64,000 nucleotides of DNA, taken from the NCBI RefSeq assembly GCF_001446935.1, contig NZ_LKKK01000011.1:558001-622000 (forward strand). Direction: 5' to 3'. Under the pieces are notes generated by a model that worked only from the letters and a program-made list of their open reading frames with translations, had not been told where the DNA came from and did no database searches. Source of the DNA: Pseudomonas sp. TTU2014-080ASC (GTDB lineage Bacteria > Pseudomonadota > Gammaproteobacteria > Pseudomonadales > Pseudomonadaceae). This document shows positions 8,509 to 19,657 of the stretch, piece after piece; positions within the stretch are counted from its first letter, which is position 1, and each line of letters opens with the position of its first letter. A program made the position numbers and the translations under genes.

Positions 8509-8605
8509 GGCGATCTCCTTCAGGTTCAGAAATTGTCGCGCTCGTGTGATGAGTTATTTCGAGGCGCGAATTCAGCATAGCAACTCTATGTGACGTTAAT
8601 GTCGG

Positions 8606-9637
8606 TTATTGGCTTTTCTGCTCGCTCTGCCTGCTTTCGTTGAATTTAAGTGCAGCATCGACGCGCATGCGTTCAGTTTCACTGAAGTTATCTTCCAGCA
8701 GCCTTTGCACAGCTTGTTGCTTATCGGCTTCGCTGAGACCGCTGTTGCTGTCGATTTTGTCGCGTTCGGCCTTGTAGCTCATCAGGCGCTGTTGCCACTG
8801 CGCGCGGGTGGCATCGAGCTGTTCCAGGCGTTGAGTGGCTTCGATGCCGACTGTCTGCTGGCGCAGGCTGCGCAGTTGTTCCGGGGTGCCGCCACTGGCC
8901 CGCAGGGCCTCGGTTTGTTTGCGTAGTTCGACGTGCAGTTGGGTGACAACGTGGTCCTGCAGTTCTTCTGGCAGGGCGTCGCGCATTTCCTGAATACGAT
9001 TGGCCTTCTCCAGATCGCTGAGGGTCTGGTCGTGCAGGGTTTTCAGTCGCTCCAAGGTGAAGGCGTTGTAGCGCTGTTCCATTCCGAAGAAGGCTTCGAT
9101 GACCTCCTGAGTAAAGATGCGCTCGCGCAGGGCTTTTACGGCGGATTCCCGCAGGATCAGGCCATTTAGGTTTGGGCTCTGCGGCAGGTCCATCTCAAGC
9201 CCAATAAGCTCGTGTTTGTACTGCAGGTATTGGTTGAGCAAGGTCTGAGCCTGGCTGCGGGCTGGCTCTTGGAGCTGGCTGTCGATATAGCTGCGCAGGC
9301 GTTTGACACTGGCCTTGAGCGGTTCCTCGCCAATGGTGCTGAGGAAGTAGTCGAAGATCCGGCGGATGTCGTCGGTGATCAGCAGGTTACCGGCCTCATC
9401 TACTTGAAATACGCCATCCACCTCGGTGCCGCGCAGTGAGCCGCTGGTAAAGATTTTGTCGTCTTTGAGTGGAGCCGCTTTGCTCGGAGCTACGTTGGTT
9501 GGGGAAAAGTCCGGGGTTTGTGCCGGTTTGCCAGCCTGTTCAGGCTGTTGCTTGGGTGGGGTATCCGGAGAGTTGAGCACAAAGGCAGTCACTGCCACAG
9601 CGATAATAAGCGGGATCAACAACAGCAGCTTTTTCAC
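8606..9637 (-). CDS. lifO: Lipase-specific foldase (lipase chaperone)
   Basis: This 343-residue inner-membrane-anchored periplasmic chaperone folds class I.1 lipases before type II secretion. It has one N-terminal membrane anchor ([21 protein letters not shown]), a Pro/Gln-rich linker, the SLRGTEVDG segment, and the diagnostic RRIFDYFLS motif (R-x-x-F-D-Y, about residues 92-100). A helical, charged extended domain follows. The GTG at 9637 has GGGG six bases upstream, and a GTG at 9649 is possible. It lies immediately downstream of the lipase at 9690-10634, separated by a GC-rich hairpin. It is also called lif, lipB or lipH in different species. Confidence 0.93.
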   Translation of the reverse strand: MKKLLLLIPLIIAVAVTAFVLNSPDTPPKQQPEQAGKPAQTPDFSPTNVAPSKAAPLKDDKIFTSGSLRGTEVDGVFQVDEAGNLLITDDIRRIFDYFLSTIGEEPLKASVKRLRSYIDSQLQEPARSQAQTLLNQYLQYKHELIGLEMDLPQSPNLNGLILRESAVKALRERIFTQEVIEAFFGMEQRYNAFTLERLKTLHDQTLSDLEKANRIQEMRDALPEELQDHVVTQLHVELRKQTEALRASGGTPEQLRSLRQQTVGIEATQRLEQLDATRAQWQQRLMSYKAERDKIDSNSGLSEADKQQAVQRLLEDNFSETERMRVDAALKFNESRQSEQKSQ

Positions 9638-9665
9638 ATCAGTCCCCACAACTTTCAGGTAAGAA

Positions 9666-9683
9666 CGGGCCCCGCAGGGCCCG
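9666..9683 (-). terminator. GC hairpin between lipase and foldase genes
   Basis: CGGGCCC-CGCA-GGGCCCG forms a perfect 7-bp GC stem in the lipase-foldase gap. It has no T-run, so partial attenuation or mRNA processing that lowers foldase relative to lipase is more likely than full termination. Confidence 0.5.
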
Positions 9684-9689
9684 CTTGTA

Positions 9690-11852
<2,163 letters not shown>

Positions 11853-11979
11853 TTAGATGGGTAGGTGGGGGGGGGCTGTCGGGTTGTTAAATTGAGCGCA
11901 AAAGCGTTGATTCGAATGGTAGCGCCACTGTTTATATCGGTAACGGATGTGCTGGGATTGATGGCGTTCTGATAGTGGT

Positions 11980-12504
11980 TCAGTGCTTGCTGGCCGCGTT
12001 CAGGTAGGCACCGGGATCAATATAAAAGGCTTTTTTAAAGCCTTGCGTCGAGGTGTCTGCCGACAGCGGAGCCGGTAGCACCCTGACGATTGAATAATGC
12101 AGATGCGGCGCTTTGCCTTTGGCGTTTCCGCTGTCACCCAATGCACCGATTGGCTGACCAGAGCTGACATAACTCAAGGTCGATATGTCGATCCGGCTGA
12201 GGTGTGCAAAGTAGTGCAAACGCCATTTGGGGCCCAGCATGAGTATCACTTTGCCGCCCTTGGAGAGCTCGCCTGTGTACAGGATCAGGCCATCTGTTGT
12301 GCTGAGTACCGGCGTATCCATCTTGCCGAAAATGTCGATGCCTTTATGTACGCCCGAGGTGCCCCAGGGTTCGAACCAGAATGACCTTGGGTTCCAGTCG
12401 GATTTGCTGGCTCCGGCAACGGGAATCTGTATCCGTTCAGGCAGGGCATAACCCAGACCCAGTACAGCCATAAGTATGAGCAGTGTGATTCGTCGTCTCG
12501 GCAT
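11980..12504 (-). CDS. M23-family metallopeptidase-like envelope protein
   Basis: This 174-residue protein has an N-terminal signal anchor (MPRRRITLLILMAVLGLGYALP) and a LytM/M23 domain. The zinc motifs are present: HKGIDIFG (H-x3-D) and HLHYS (H-x-H). It is therefore probably an active peptidoglycan endopeptidase, and a short one with no extra LysM or coiled-coil domain. The start at 12504 lies just downstream of the preceding membrane-protein stop, so the two minus-strand genes may be co-transcribed. A longer frame would overlap that gene. Confidence 0.85.
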   Translation of the reverse strand: MPRRRITLLILMAVLGLGYALPERIQIPVAGASKSDWNPRSFWFEPWGTSGVHKGIDIFGKMDTPVLSTTDGLILYTGELSKGGKVILMLGPKWRLHYFAHLSRIDISTLSYVSSGQPIGALGDSGNAKGKAPHLHYSIVRVLPAPLSADTSTQGFKKAFYIDPGAYLNAASKH

Positions 12505-12529
12505 GCAGCGTCCGTTTGGCGTTAAGAGA

Positions 12530-13015
12530 TCAGTGGTTAAGGCGTGCGTTGAGCTTGCCCACGACAAATCCTGCAAAAGCCCCGCATGCCGCGACCAGAG
12601 TCAACTTAGCCCCGTCATAAGACAGATTGTTTGAGAGCGCGAAAATCACCGCCATCAGTGTGCCGATCCATGCCGCTGACCAGGCTTCATCACGGGCTCT
12701 GAGCCAAGGCAGCAGGGCGCCGACGCTCAAGCCTGTTAAACAGGCAGGTACGACGCCCATGGCAAAACTGCCGATCACAAACAGTAGCAGGCCATCCAGA
12801 GTAGGCGTCGCAATAAAGGCAAAAGGCAGTGCGATCAGCAGCAGGCCAGCGACCGGCCCGAGCAGGGTGAACAGAACGGTGGTGATGATGATTTCCCGCA
12901 GCGCTTCACTGGCGAAGAATCGTCGGTCTTCTGCTTTCTGCATGATTGAGATGATGCGGATAAGCAGGGCAGCCAGCGGGATAAGGAACAGAATAAAGGT
13001 GAAAAGTGTCGTCAT
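12530..13015 (-). CDS. Integral membrane protein of unknown function
   Basis: This 161-residue hydrophobic protein has about five predicted membrane segments, including residues 3-22, 46-70, 73-105 and two further helices toward the C-terminus (AAWIGTLMAVIFAL and LTLVAACGAFAGFVVG). I do not recognise a family. It lies between aqpZ and the M23 gene on the same strand. The 45-bp gap to aqpZ suggests a possible operon. Confidence 0.65.
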   Translation of the reverse strand: MTTLFTFILFLIPLAALLIRIISIMQKAEDRRFFASEALREIIITTVLFTLLGPVAGLLLIALPFAFIATPTLDGLLLFVIGSFAMGVVPACLTGLSVGALLPWLRARDEAWSAAWIGTLMAVIFALSNNLSYDGAKLTLVAACGAFAGFVVGKLNARLNH

Positions 13016-13059
13016 TGGCGAACCTTACACCCTGCCGCAGCAGGGTGTAAGGCATAACA

Positions 13060-13752
13060 TCAGGCGTTGTCTGATTTACCGATCACCCGGTAGATCACTG
13101 CTCCAATGATGCCGCCTACGATAGGTGCAACCCAGAACAGCCACAGCTGTGCGGTCGCCCAATCGCCAACATACAGCGCAACGCCAGTGCTGCGCGCTGG
13201 GTTCACCGAGGTATTGGTGACCGGGATGCTGATCAGGTGTATCAGGGTCAGGGCCAGGCCAATGGCAATCGGAGCAAAGCCTGCCGGCGCCCGCTTGTCA
13301 GTGGCCCCCAGAATGATGATCAGAAACATGGCGGTCATGACCACCTCTGTCACCAGCGCCGATTGCAGAGAATAGCCACCTGGGGAGTGTTCGCCGTAGC
13401 CGTTGGAGGCGAAGCCAGCGGAAACGTCAAAGCCTGCCTTGCCTGTGGCGATCAGGTAGAGCACGCCGCCAGCAGCAATGCCACCCAGCACCTGAGCAAT
13501 GATGTAAGGCACCAGATCTTTTGCCGGGAAACGGCCGCCTGCCCAAAGGCCTATAGAGACCGCCGGGTTCAGATGGCAACCGGAGATATGGCCAATGGCA
13601 AAGGCCATGGTCAGGACAGTCAAACCAAAAGCGAGTGACACGCCAAGCAAACCGATGCCCAGCTCTGGGAATGCAGCTGCCAGTACCGCGCTGCCACATC
13701 CCCCCAGAACCAGCCAAAACGTACCGACAAATTCTGCTCCATACCTGTTCAT
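13060..13752 (-). CDS. aqpZ: Aquaporin Z, water channel
   Basis: This 230-residue inner-membrane channel of the MIP family has six membrane helices and both NPA boxes: [13 protein letters not shown] and [14 protein letters not shown]. The N-terminus [23 protein letters not shown] is characteristic of AqpZ. The selectivity filter with H in ALTLIHLI also fits a water channel rather than a glycerol facilitator. The ATG at 13752 has AGGAAA upstream, and 19 extra in-frame residues upstream are not part of the family. It stands first in a possible minus-strand unit. Confidence 0.95.
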   Translation of the reverse strand: MNRYGAEFVGTFWLVLGGCGSAVLAAAFPELGIGLLGVSLAFGLTVLTMAFAIGHISGCHLNPAVSIGLWAGGRFPAKDLVPYIIAQVLGGIAAGGVLYLIATGKAGFDVSAGFASNGYGEHSPGGYSLQSALVTEVVMTAMFLIIILGATDKRAPAGFAPIAIGLALTLIHLISIPVTNTSVNPARSTGVALYVGDWATAQLWLFWVAPIVGGIIGAVIYRVIGKSDNA

Positions 13753-14257
13753 ACTAATTTCCTTATCAGACTTGGGGTTTGTCGAACGCTCGCATTTAGG
13801 GCTATCCATAAGAATCTGCTCTAAACGACGTGCGGGCTGTTCTATCCCTATTTATAGACGTGTTTATTAAATGTTGAAAAAGCAGCCCGAGAATTCACTC
13901 CCCCTTAATGGAATTTGTTGTGACGGCTAATAACTGATCTCTTCATTGAGAAGCCGCTAACCAGAAAAAACAGCGTTTCCGGCCGCTCGTGATGGGCCAT
14001 AAGTTCCAGCTGGCACCATTGGTCTGATTTGAATCGTGGGGCGGGTAAAAGTTCACGATTTCTGTGAATGGATCGAGAGAAATCTGAATATTTATGTGCT
14101 TAGTGCTTCTGGTCAGAAAAATGCCCCGAATCTAAAAGTCGGTGTACAGCCTGAGTCGCTCACTAAACACGCAATGATTCAGAAACCTCATATTGATCTG
14201 TTATGAGATCCAGTCGACGTCATCGCTCTCATCAACTGGTGGAGATGCGTTTGACCA
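13753..14257. other. Intergenic region between aqpZ and ubiU
   Basis: About 500 bp lie upstream of two divergent genes. I see a small dyad TTCAC-N7-GTGAA (14052-14068) and no convincing ORF, tRNA or repeat. The Anr/Dnr box lies just to its right. Confidence 0.5.
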
Positions 14258-14271
14258 TTGATCACCGTCAA
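14258..14271 (+). promoter_or_regulatory. Anr/Dnr (FNR-type) box upstream of ubiU
   Basis: TTGATCACCGTCAA matches the FNR-family consensus TTGAT-N4-ATCAA with one mismatch (G for A at the first base of the right half). It lies 60 bases before the ubiU ATG, a plausible class II activator position. It fits low-oxygen induction of ubiUVT, and a Dnr-type regulator is encoded next to the operon. Confidence 0.7.
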
Positions 14272-14330
14272 GGAATTGCACGGGCGAGTGTTTAACAGTT
14301 GCAATCTGAGTTCGAACGGGAGGACGAACG

Positions 14331-15326
14331 ATGCAACTGGTCTGTCCGGCCGGCAGCTTGCCGGCGCTGAAGGCTGCATTACAGCAGGGGGCTGATGCCA
14401 TTTATGTTGGCTTCAAGGATGACACCAATGCCCGCCACTTTTCCGGGCTCAACCTTGATGAACGCCAGCTTGAGGCGGGCCTTAGCCTGGTACGTAAGGC
14501 TGGCAAGCAGATGTATGTAGCCGTCAATACGTATGCGCAGCCGCAGGGATGGGGGCGTTGGCAGCGGGCGGTTGATCAAGCCGCTGCGTTGGGAGTTGAT
14601 GCGCTGATTGCAGCTGACCCGGGGGTTTTGGCCTATGCCCGGCAGCGCTATCCCAACCTCAATCTGCACCTTTCTGTTCAGGGTTCTGCTACCAATGCAG
14701 CTGCTCTGGAATTTTATAAGCGCCGCTACAACATCCGCCGGGCCGTGTTGCCGCGTGTGCTGTCATTGGCTCAGGTCCGCCAGTTAGCGGAGAAAACCTC
14801 TGTGCCGCTTGAGGTCTTCGCCTTCGGCAGCCTGTGCATCATGGCGGAGGGGCGCTGCCATTTATCGTCCTATGTCACCGGCGAGTCGCCCAACCTTTGT
14901 GGCGTGTGCTCGCCTGCCAGTGCTGTGCGCTGGCAGGAGGAGCCACAAGGGCTGACGTCTCGCCTGAATGGCGTACTGATCGACCGCTATGCCCCTGATG
15001 AAGCCGCAGGCTATCCCACGCTGTGCAAAGGTCGCTTCATGGTCAATGGCGAACGCTCACACGCGCTGGAGGAACCGACCAGTCTGAACACTCTTGAGCT
15101 GATTCCACAGTTGGCAGAGATGGGCATCGCAGCGGTGAAGATTGAAGGACGCCAGCGCAGTCCTGCGTATGTCGAACAGGTTACGCAGGTCTGGCGTGAG
15201 GCGCTGGATGCGTATGCTCACAACGGTGCGGGATACACCGTGCGAGAGCGTTGGCGGCAAGTCCTGGAGGGGCTTTCCGAGGGTAGTCAGACGACGCTGG
15301 GAGCCTATCACCGATCCTGGCAGTGA
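14331..15326 (+). CDS. ubiU: UbiU, O2-independent ubiquinone hydroxylation protein (U32 family)
   Basis: This 331-residue U32-family protein forms a heterodimer with UbiV that hydroxylates the ubiquinone ring without oxygen, using [4Fe-4S] clusters. The four cluster cysteines fall at C169 (SLCIMAEG), C176 (RCHLSSY), C193 (CGVCSP) and C232 (LCKGRF). As I recall, these are the same positions as in E. coli UbiU. The N-terminal [16 protein letters not shown] and [10 protein letters not shown] are typical of the family. It is the first gene of the ubiU-ubiV-ubiT unit behind an FNR-type box. Despite the U32 name, no peptidase activity is implied. Confidence 0.95.
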   Translation: MQLVCPAGSLPALKAALQQGADAIYVGFKDDTNARHFSGLNLDERQLEAGLSLVRKAGKQMYVAVNTYAQPQGWGRWQRAVDQAAALGVDALIAADPGVLAYARQRYPNLNLHLSVQGSATNAAALEFYKRRYNIRRAVLPRVLSLAQVRQLAEKTSVPLEVFAFGSLCIMAEGRCHLSSYVTGESPNLCGVCSPASAVRWQEEPQGLTSRLNGVLIDRYAPDEAAGYPTLCKGRFMVNGERSHALEEPTSLNTLELIPQLAEMGIAAVKIEGRQRSPAYVEQVTQVWREALDAYAHNGAGYTVRERWRQVLEGLSEGSQTTLGAYHRSWQ

Positions 15327-15333
15327 GGAGCTT

Positions 15334-16221
15334 ATGAAACTAAGTCTGGGGCCGGTTCTGTATTACTGGAGCCGAGAAAAACTACTCGAATTTTATGCAG
15401 AGATGGCCGGGTTGCCGCTGGACATAATCTATCTGGGAGAAACCGTCTGCTCTAAACGTCGTGCTCTTTCATTGGATGACTGGCTCGGCCTGGCCCGTGA
15501 GTTACGCAGTGCGTGTGGAGCTGAGCTGGTGCTGTCCGGGTTGGCACTGGTGGAGTCTGGGTCCGAGCTGGCCAGTCTCAAGCGCCTTTGTGAAAACGGC
15601 GAACTGCTGGTTGAGGCCAATGATATGGGCGCGGTGCAGATGCTGCATCAGCGAGGCCGCCCATTTGTTGCCGGACCTGCGCTGAATCTCTACAACGCTC
15701 ATGCCTTGCAGGAGCTGATCGACTGCGGCCTGCAGCGCTGGGTCCCACCTGTTGAGTGTCCGGGCAGCTTGCTGATGGACTGCCTCAGTCAGCTGGATGC
15801 TCTGCATTGCCGCCGGCCAGAAGTCGAACTCTTTGCCTACGGCCACCTGCCGCTGGCCTATTCGGCCCGTTGTTTTACGGCGCGGGCAGAGCAGCGGCCA
15901 AAGGATGATTGTCAGTTCTGTTGTCTGAATTATCCCGAGGGCGTTCCGCTGCTCAGTCAGGAAGGGCAGCCGCTGTTTACCCTTAATGGCATTCAGACCA
16001 TGTCTGCTGAGGTCTGCAACTTGCTGGCTGACTTCCCGGCTATTACGGCCAGTGGTGTGGATGTGCTGCGTGTAAGCCCGCGCTATGAGGGCATGGCGGA
16101 AGTGATAAGCGCATTCTCGGCGGTATGCAAAGGGGCACCGGCACCGCAATCTGTCAGCGGCTGTAACGGCTACTGGCATGGGCGCCCCGGCATGCTGACG
16201 GTTGAGGAGGCTGGGCTTTGA
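15334..16221 (+). CDS. ubiV: UbiV, partner of UbiU (U32 family)
   Basis: This 295-residue U32 protein is the second subunit of the anaerobic ubiquinone hydroxylase. The cluster cysteines are C39 (GETVCSKR), C180 (SARCFTA), C193 and C197 ([13 protein letters not shown]), the positions I recall for E. coli UbiV. The ATG at 15334 has GAGGAG upstream, seven bases after the ubiU stop. The open frame extends much further left through ubiU but is not coding there. Its stop overlaps the TTG start of ubiT. Confidence 0.95.
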   Translation: MKLSLGPVLYYWSREKLLEFYAEMAGLPLDIIYLGETVCSKRRALSLDDWLGLARELRSACGAELVLSGLALVESGSELASLKRLCENGELLVEANDMGAVQMLHQRGRPFVAGPALNLYNAHALQELIDCGLQRWVPPVECPGSLLMDCLSQLDALHCRRPEVELFAYGHLPLAYSARCFTARAEQRPKDDCQFCCLNYPEGVPLLSQEGQPLFTLNGIQTMSAEVCNLLADFPAITASGVDVLRVSPRYEGMAEVISAFSAVCKGAPAPQSVSGCNGYWHGRPGMLTVEEAGL

Positions 16222-16685
16222 CTCGATCCTGGTTGTTAAAGGCTGCTGAGGCTGGCCTACCTTTCGCCCGCCACATGCCGTTTGTGGTGCAGCAGACAGC
16301 CATCGAGGTGGCTGCAAGGAAACTCTTTGCCCGGCCGTTGAAAGAGGGCGCGTTTGATCTGCTGCAAGGACGCTGGTTGCGTATCGACGTGAATGATCTG
16401 CAACTTTCCTGGACCCTAACCTGCGACCAGGGATATTTGAGGGTGGCTCAGCGGCGTCATGCCGACGTGCGTATCAGTGGTAATTGGCGGGACTTTCTGC
16501 TGCTGGCCAGCCGTCAGGAGGACCCGGACACCTTGTTCTTCCGCCGTCGTTTAAGGATTGAAGGAGATACCGAACTAGGGCTGGGTATCAAGAACCTGAT
16601 CGATGCACTGGACCCGGACGATTTGCCGCACGGTTTCTGGAGTCTACTGCGCAGTGCCGGTCAGGCCGTTCAGCAATCGGGCTGA
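16218..16685 (+). CDS. ubiT: UbiT, SCP2-domain lipid carrier for anaerobic ubiquinone synthesis
   Basis: This 155-residue accessory protein has an SCP2-like domain (about 40-130: [54 protein letters not shown]), which binds polyprenyl intermediates. The [17 protein letters not shown] segment is diagnostic of UbiT, the anaerobic counterpart of UbiJ. The TTG start at 16218 overlaps the ubiV stop (TTGA). It completes ubiUVT. The gene ends 12 bp before the convergent Dnr-like gene. Confidence 0.92.
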   Translation: MTRSWLLKAAEAGLPFARHMPFVVQQTAIEVAARKLFARPLKEGAFDLLQGRWLRIDVNDLQLSWTLTCDQGYLRVAQRRHADVRISGNWRDFLLLASRQEDPDTLFFRRRLRIEGDTELGLGIKNLIDALDPDDLPHGFWSLLRSAGQAVQQSG

Positions 16686-16697
16686 AGCGCCTCTGAT

Positions 16698-17375
16698 TTA
16701 ATCCTGAAAATCGGCCAGACGGGCACGGTCAAGGATGCGGATAGTGCGGCGTTCCATGTCGATCAGGCCATTCTCGGCGAGACGATGCAACGTCCGTGAG
16801 AACGTTTCAGGCTGAATGCCGAGTTGAGAGGCGATCAGGCGTTTGGGCACCTTGAGTTGGATCTGCTCGCCGTCCGCCTGGACTTGCTGACACAGATAAC
16901 GCACCACACGCCGGCTCGCACTGGCTTGGGTGAGTGTGTCGATCTCATTCAGGCGTTGATGCAGACGAATGCTCATGCTGCCCAGCAGTTCGAGGCAAAT
17001 GCTTGGCTGGCCTTCCAGCAGGCTGCGAAAGTGTACTGCGTCGATGCTGACCAACTCACTGTTTCTAAAGGCCGTTGCGGTGACAGGGTAGAGTGGGCTG
17101 CCATTGAACATCAGGGCTTCGGCAAAGCACTCGCCGGGAGCGATGACCTCCGCCAGTTTCTCCTGACCTTCCTGCAGTGAACGGGTGAGGGCGATCTGGC
17201 CTTCAAGAAGCAGGTAAAAGCGTTCAGCAGGAGCGCCCTGATGAAACAGCACCGCGCCGGATTCGACTTTGCGGCGGTTGGCTAACTGGCAAACTTGTTC
17301 AAACAGCGCGACGGGCAAGCGTTCAAACAAGTGGTGCTGGCGCAGGCGTTCCTGTGTGGCTGCGTCGGTCAGCAT
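16698..17375 (-). CDS. dnr: Crp/Fnr-family regulator, Dnr-like
   Basis: This 225-residue regulator has a cyclic-nucleotide-binding-fold sensor domain (about 10-125) and a C-terminal HTH (KRLIASQLGIQPETFSRTLHRLAENGLI). It lacks the N-terminal cysteine cluster of Anr/FNR, which points to the Dnr branch, where NO is sensed through haem. The recognition helix Q-P-E-T-F-S-R fits FNR-type boxes (E..SR). The ATG at 17375 has GGAG upstream, and 33 extra upstream codons are not family-like. It is divergent from modA and adjacent to ubiUVT, whose FNR-type box it may use. Confidence 0.82.
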   Translation of the reverse strand: MLTDAATQERLRQHHLFERLPVALFEQVCQLANRRKVESGAVLFHQGAPAERFYLLLEGQIALTRSLQEGQEKLAEVIAPGECFAEALMFNGSPLYPVTATAFRNSELVSIDAVHFRSLLEGQPSICLELLGSMSIRLHQRLNEIDTLTQASASRRVVRYLCQQVQADGEQIQLKVPKRLIASQLGIQPETFSRTLHRLAENGLIDMERRTIRILDRARLADFQD

Positions 17376-17505
17376 AGTGAGTCTCCATAATCCCTTGGGT
17401 GTGCACGTGCATTCGTTTATTTTGGCCTTTCGAGAATGCCGTGCGTATTTAATTTCGCAGGCAGATAGCGTCATATACGCGCTTTAAGCGCAGCGGAATA
17501 CCCGA

Positions 17506-18258
17506 ATGCCTTTGTTTCGTTTTCTATTGCTGATGCTCTGCTGCGGTTCCGTGCAGGCCAGCGAGTTGCTGGTTTCGGCGGCAGCCAGCCTGAACCAGGC
17601 TTTTACTGAAATAGCCCGCGAGTATGAGTCGGCCCACCCTGAGACGCAGGTGGTGCTGAACTTTGCAGCCTCCGGGTTGCTGTTGCAGCAGATTGCCAAG
17701 GGTGCGCCGGTCGATGTGCTGGCAGTGGCGGATCAACAGACCATGGATGCGGCTCAGCAGCAGAACCTGATCACTGCGCAGACCCGCAGGGATTTTGCAG
17801 GCAATGCGCTGGTAGTGGTCGTGCCTCAGGCATCAGCCCTCACTTTAAAAGCCCTGAAAGACCTGCAAAGTGCGGGAATCAGCCGCATTGCTATCGGTAA
17901 TCCAGATGCTGTGCCTGCCGGACGATATGCCCAGTCGGCGCTGGAGAAGGCCGGGCTATGGTCTGCGCTGCAAGAGCGTTTAATCGGTACACAGAATGTG
18001 CGTCAGGCGTTGGCCTATGCAGCGCGTAATGAGGTGGATGCCGCATTTGTTTACCGCAGTGATATCAGCACTGCAGCTAACAAAGTGCGTGAGGCGTTTG
18101 AAGTGCATTTACCAGTACCCGTGCGATATCCGTTGGCCACTGTACGTAGCAGTCCAAAACAGGCTGAGGCGCAGCGCTTTGAAGATTTTGTTCGCTCCGT
18201 TCAAGGCCAGAACATTCTGCGCAGCCACGGCTTTGTGCCGCTGGATGAGTTGCCCTGA
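17506..18258 (+). CDS. modA: Molybdate ABC transporter, periplasmic binding protein
   Basis: This 250-residue protein has a signal peptide (MPLFRFLLLMLCCGSVQA-S) and a ModA fold. VSAAASLNQAFTEIA and NFAASGLLLQQIAKGAPVDVLAVAD contain the conserved Ser/Ala residues that bind the oxyanion, and Y in FVYRSD completes the set. It captures molybdate for ModBC. The start at 17506 has no strong Shine-Dalgarno. It is divergent from the Dnr-like gene. Molybdenum would feed nitrate reductase, in keeping with the anaerobic neighbours. Confidence 0.95.
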   Translation: MPLFRFLLLMLCCGSVQASELLVSAAASLNQAFTEIAREYESAHPETQVVLNFAASGLLLQQIAKGAPVDVLAVADQQTMDAAQQQNLITAQTRRDFAGNALVVVVPQASALTLKALKDLQSAGISRIAIGNPDAVPAGRYAQSALEKAGLWSALQERLIGTQNVRQALAYAARNEVDAAFVYRSDISTAANKVREAFEVHLPVPVRYPLATVRSSPKQAEAQRFEDFVRSVQGQNILRSHGFVPLDELP

Positions 18259-18932
18259 TGAATGGCATCTGGAGTCCGTTTCTGTTGTCCATGCAGGTGG
18301 CTGGTTGTGCCACACTGCTGGCGACTGTCGTGGGTGTTGCGGTGGGCTATCTGCTGGCGCGGGGGCGCTTTCCCGGCCGTGATTTGCTGGACACGTTGCT
18401 AACCCTGCCCATGGTGCTGCCGCCGACTGTACTGGGTTATTACTTGCTGGTGCTGCTCGGGCAGCAAGGCTGGCTGGGCGGCTGGTTGAATGATGCCTTC
18501 GGCATTCGCCTGATTTTTACCTGGCAGGGCGCAGCCATTGCCGCATCCATCGTGGCTTTCCCGCTGGTTTTTAAACCAGCGCGCACGGCGTTTGAGTCGG
18601 TGGACGGCCAGCTCGAGCAGGCTGCGCGTGTATTGGGGGTGAGCGAGTTCGGAATCTTCCTGCGCGTTACGTTGCCCTTGGCTTGGCGCGGCATTCTGGC
18701 GGGCATTTTGCTGGCATTCGCCAGGGCGTTGGGAGAGTTCGGTGCGACCCTGATGGTGGCGGGCAGCATTCCGGGTAAAACCCAGACGCTGTCGCTGGCC
18801 ATCTACGAAGCCGTGCAGGCAGGGCAGGATGAACTGGCCACGACGCTGGTGCTGTTCACTTCGCTGATTTGTGTGGTGGCGCTGCTCATGGCCAGCCGTC
18901 TTTCACGTAAACCGCTGGAGCTGCCGCGATGA
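18258..18932 (+). CDS. modB: Molybdate ABC transporter permease
   Basis: This 224-residue inner-membrane permease has about five helices and the EAA loop that contacts ModC (EQAARVLGVSEFGIFLRVTLPLAWRGI, about 115-141). LGEFGATLMVAGSIPGKTQTLSLAIYEAVQ is typical of ModB. It starts at the last base of the modA stop (TGATG) and overlaps modC by ATGA, so the three genes are translationally coupled. Confidence 0.96.
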   Translation: MNGIWSPFLLSMQVAGCATLLATVVGVAVGYLLARGRFPGRDLLDTLLTLPMVLPPTVLGYYLLVLLGQQGWLGGWLNDAFGIRLIFTWQGAAIAASIVAFPLVFKPARTAFESVDGQLEQAARVLGVSEFGIFLRVTLPLAWRGILAGILLAFARALGEFGATLMVAGSIPGKTQTLSLAIYEAVQAGQDELATTLVLFTSLICVVALLMASRLSRKPLELPR

Positions 18933-19603
18933 TTTTTGATGTGGCGCTGCGCAAGACCCTGACCAGCCCCGAGCGCCGATTTGAGCTGCAGGCAGAGTTC
19001 GCTACAGATGCTTCGCGTGTGGTGATTTATGGCCCATCCGGTGCCGGCAAGAGTGTTTTGTTGCGAACTCTTGCGGGGCTACTCAAGGCGGACAGCGGGC
19101 ATATTCGTATCGCCGGGCAAACGCTTTTTGACAGCCAAAACAAACTGAATCTGCCGCCGCAAAAGCGCCGCATAGGTTACCTGTTTCAGGACTATGCGCT
19201 GTTCCCGCATCTGAACGTAAGGCAGAACATCGCCTTCGGTCTGCAAACCGGCTGGCTGAACCCGGCAGCACGGGTGGCGCATGCTGAGGTTGACCTCTGG
19301 CTTGAGCGGTTTCAGTTAAACGCACTGGCTAATGAGATGCCGGCGCGGCTGTCTGGCGGGCAGCGGCAGCGTGTGGCTCTGGCTCGTGCGTTGGTGGCCA
19401 GGCCTGCAGCGTTATTGCTGGATGAGCCGTTTGCCGCGCTGGATGCCGATCTGCGTGAAAGCATGCGTGCCGAGTTGGATCAGATGCAGCGCAGCGTGGG
19501 GATTCCGCTGCTACTGATTAGCCATGACGAGCGTGACGCTGAAGTGTTTGGCGATCAGGTGCTGAATATTCGTGAGGGCGTGTTGAGCCCCGCGCGCGGT
19601 TGA
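18929..19603 (+). CDS. modC: Molybdate ABC transporter ATP-binding protein, short form
   Basis: This 224-residue ATPase has Walker A GPSGAGKS (35-42), a Q-loop (YLFQDYALFPHL), the signature LSGGQRQRVALARAL, Walker B LLLDEPFAALD and the switch histidine (LLISHDE). It ends right after the nucleotide-binding domain. Classical ModC has about 350 residues, with a C-terminal TOBE/Mop molybdate-sensing domain that is absent here. Transport should work, but trans-inhibition by cytoplasmic molybdate is presumably lost. The stop appears genuine, since intergenic DNA with a hairpin follows. Confidence 0.93.
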   Translation: MIFDVALRKTLTSPERRFELQAEFATDASRVVIYGPSGAGKSVLLRTLAGLLKADSGHIRIAGQTLFDSQNKLNLPPQKRRIGYLFQDYALFPHLNVRQNIAFGLQTGWLNPAARVAHAEVDLWLERFQLNALANEMPARLSGGQRQRVALARALVARPAALLLDEPFAALDADLRESMRAELDQMQRSVGIPLLLISHDERDAEVFGDQVLNIREGVLSPARG

Positions 19604-19614
19604 GTGCACACCGT

Positions 19615-19642
19615 AGCGCCTCACCACCGGTAGTAAGGCGCT
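19615..19642 (+). terminator. Weak hairpin after modC
   Basis: AGCGCCT (19615-19621) pairs with AGGCGCT (19636-19642) across a 14-base loop, between the convergent modC and pentapeptide genes. There is no T-run, so termination is uncertain. Confidence 0.35.
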
Positions 19643-19657
19643 GCGCTGACAACCGTG

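Noticed and set aside
17376..17505. Possible ModE or FNR box between the Dnr-like gene and modA
   Set aside because: The dyad AGCGTCATATACGCGCT is imperfect and no TTGAT-N4-ATCAA match was found.
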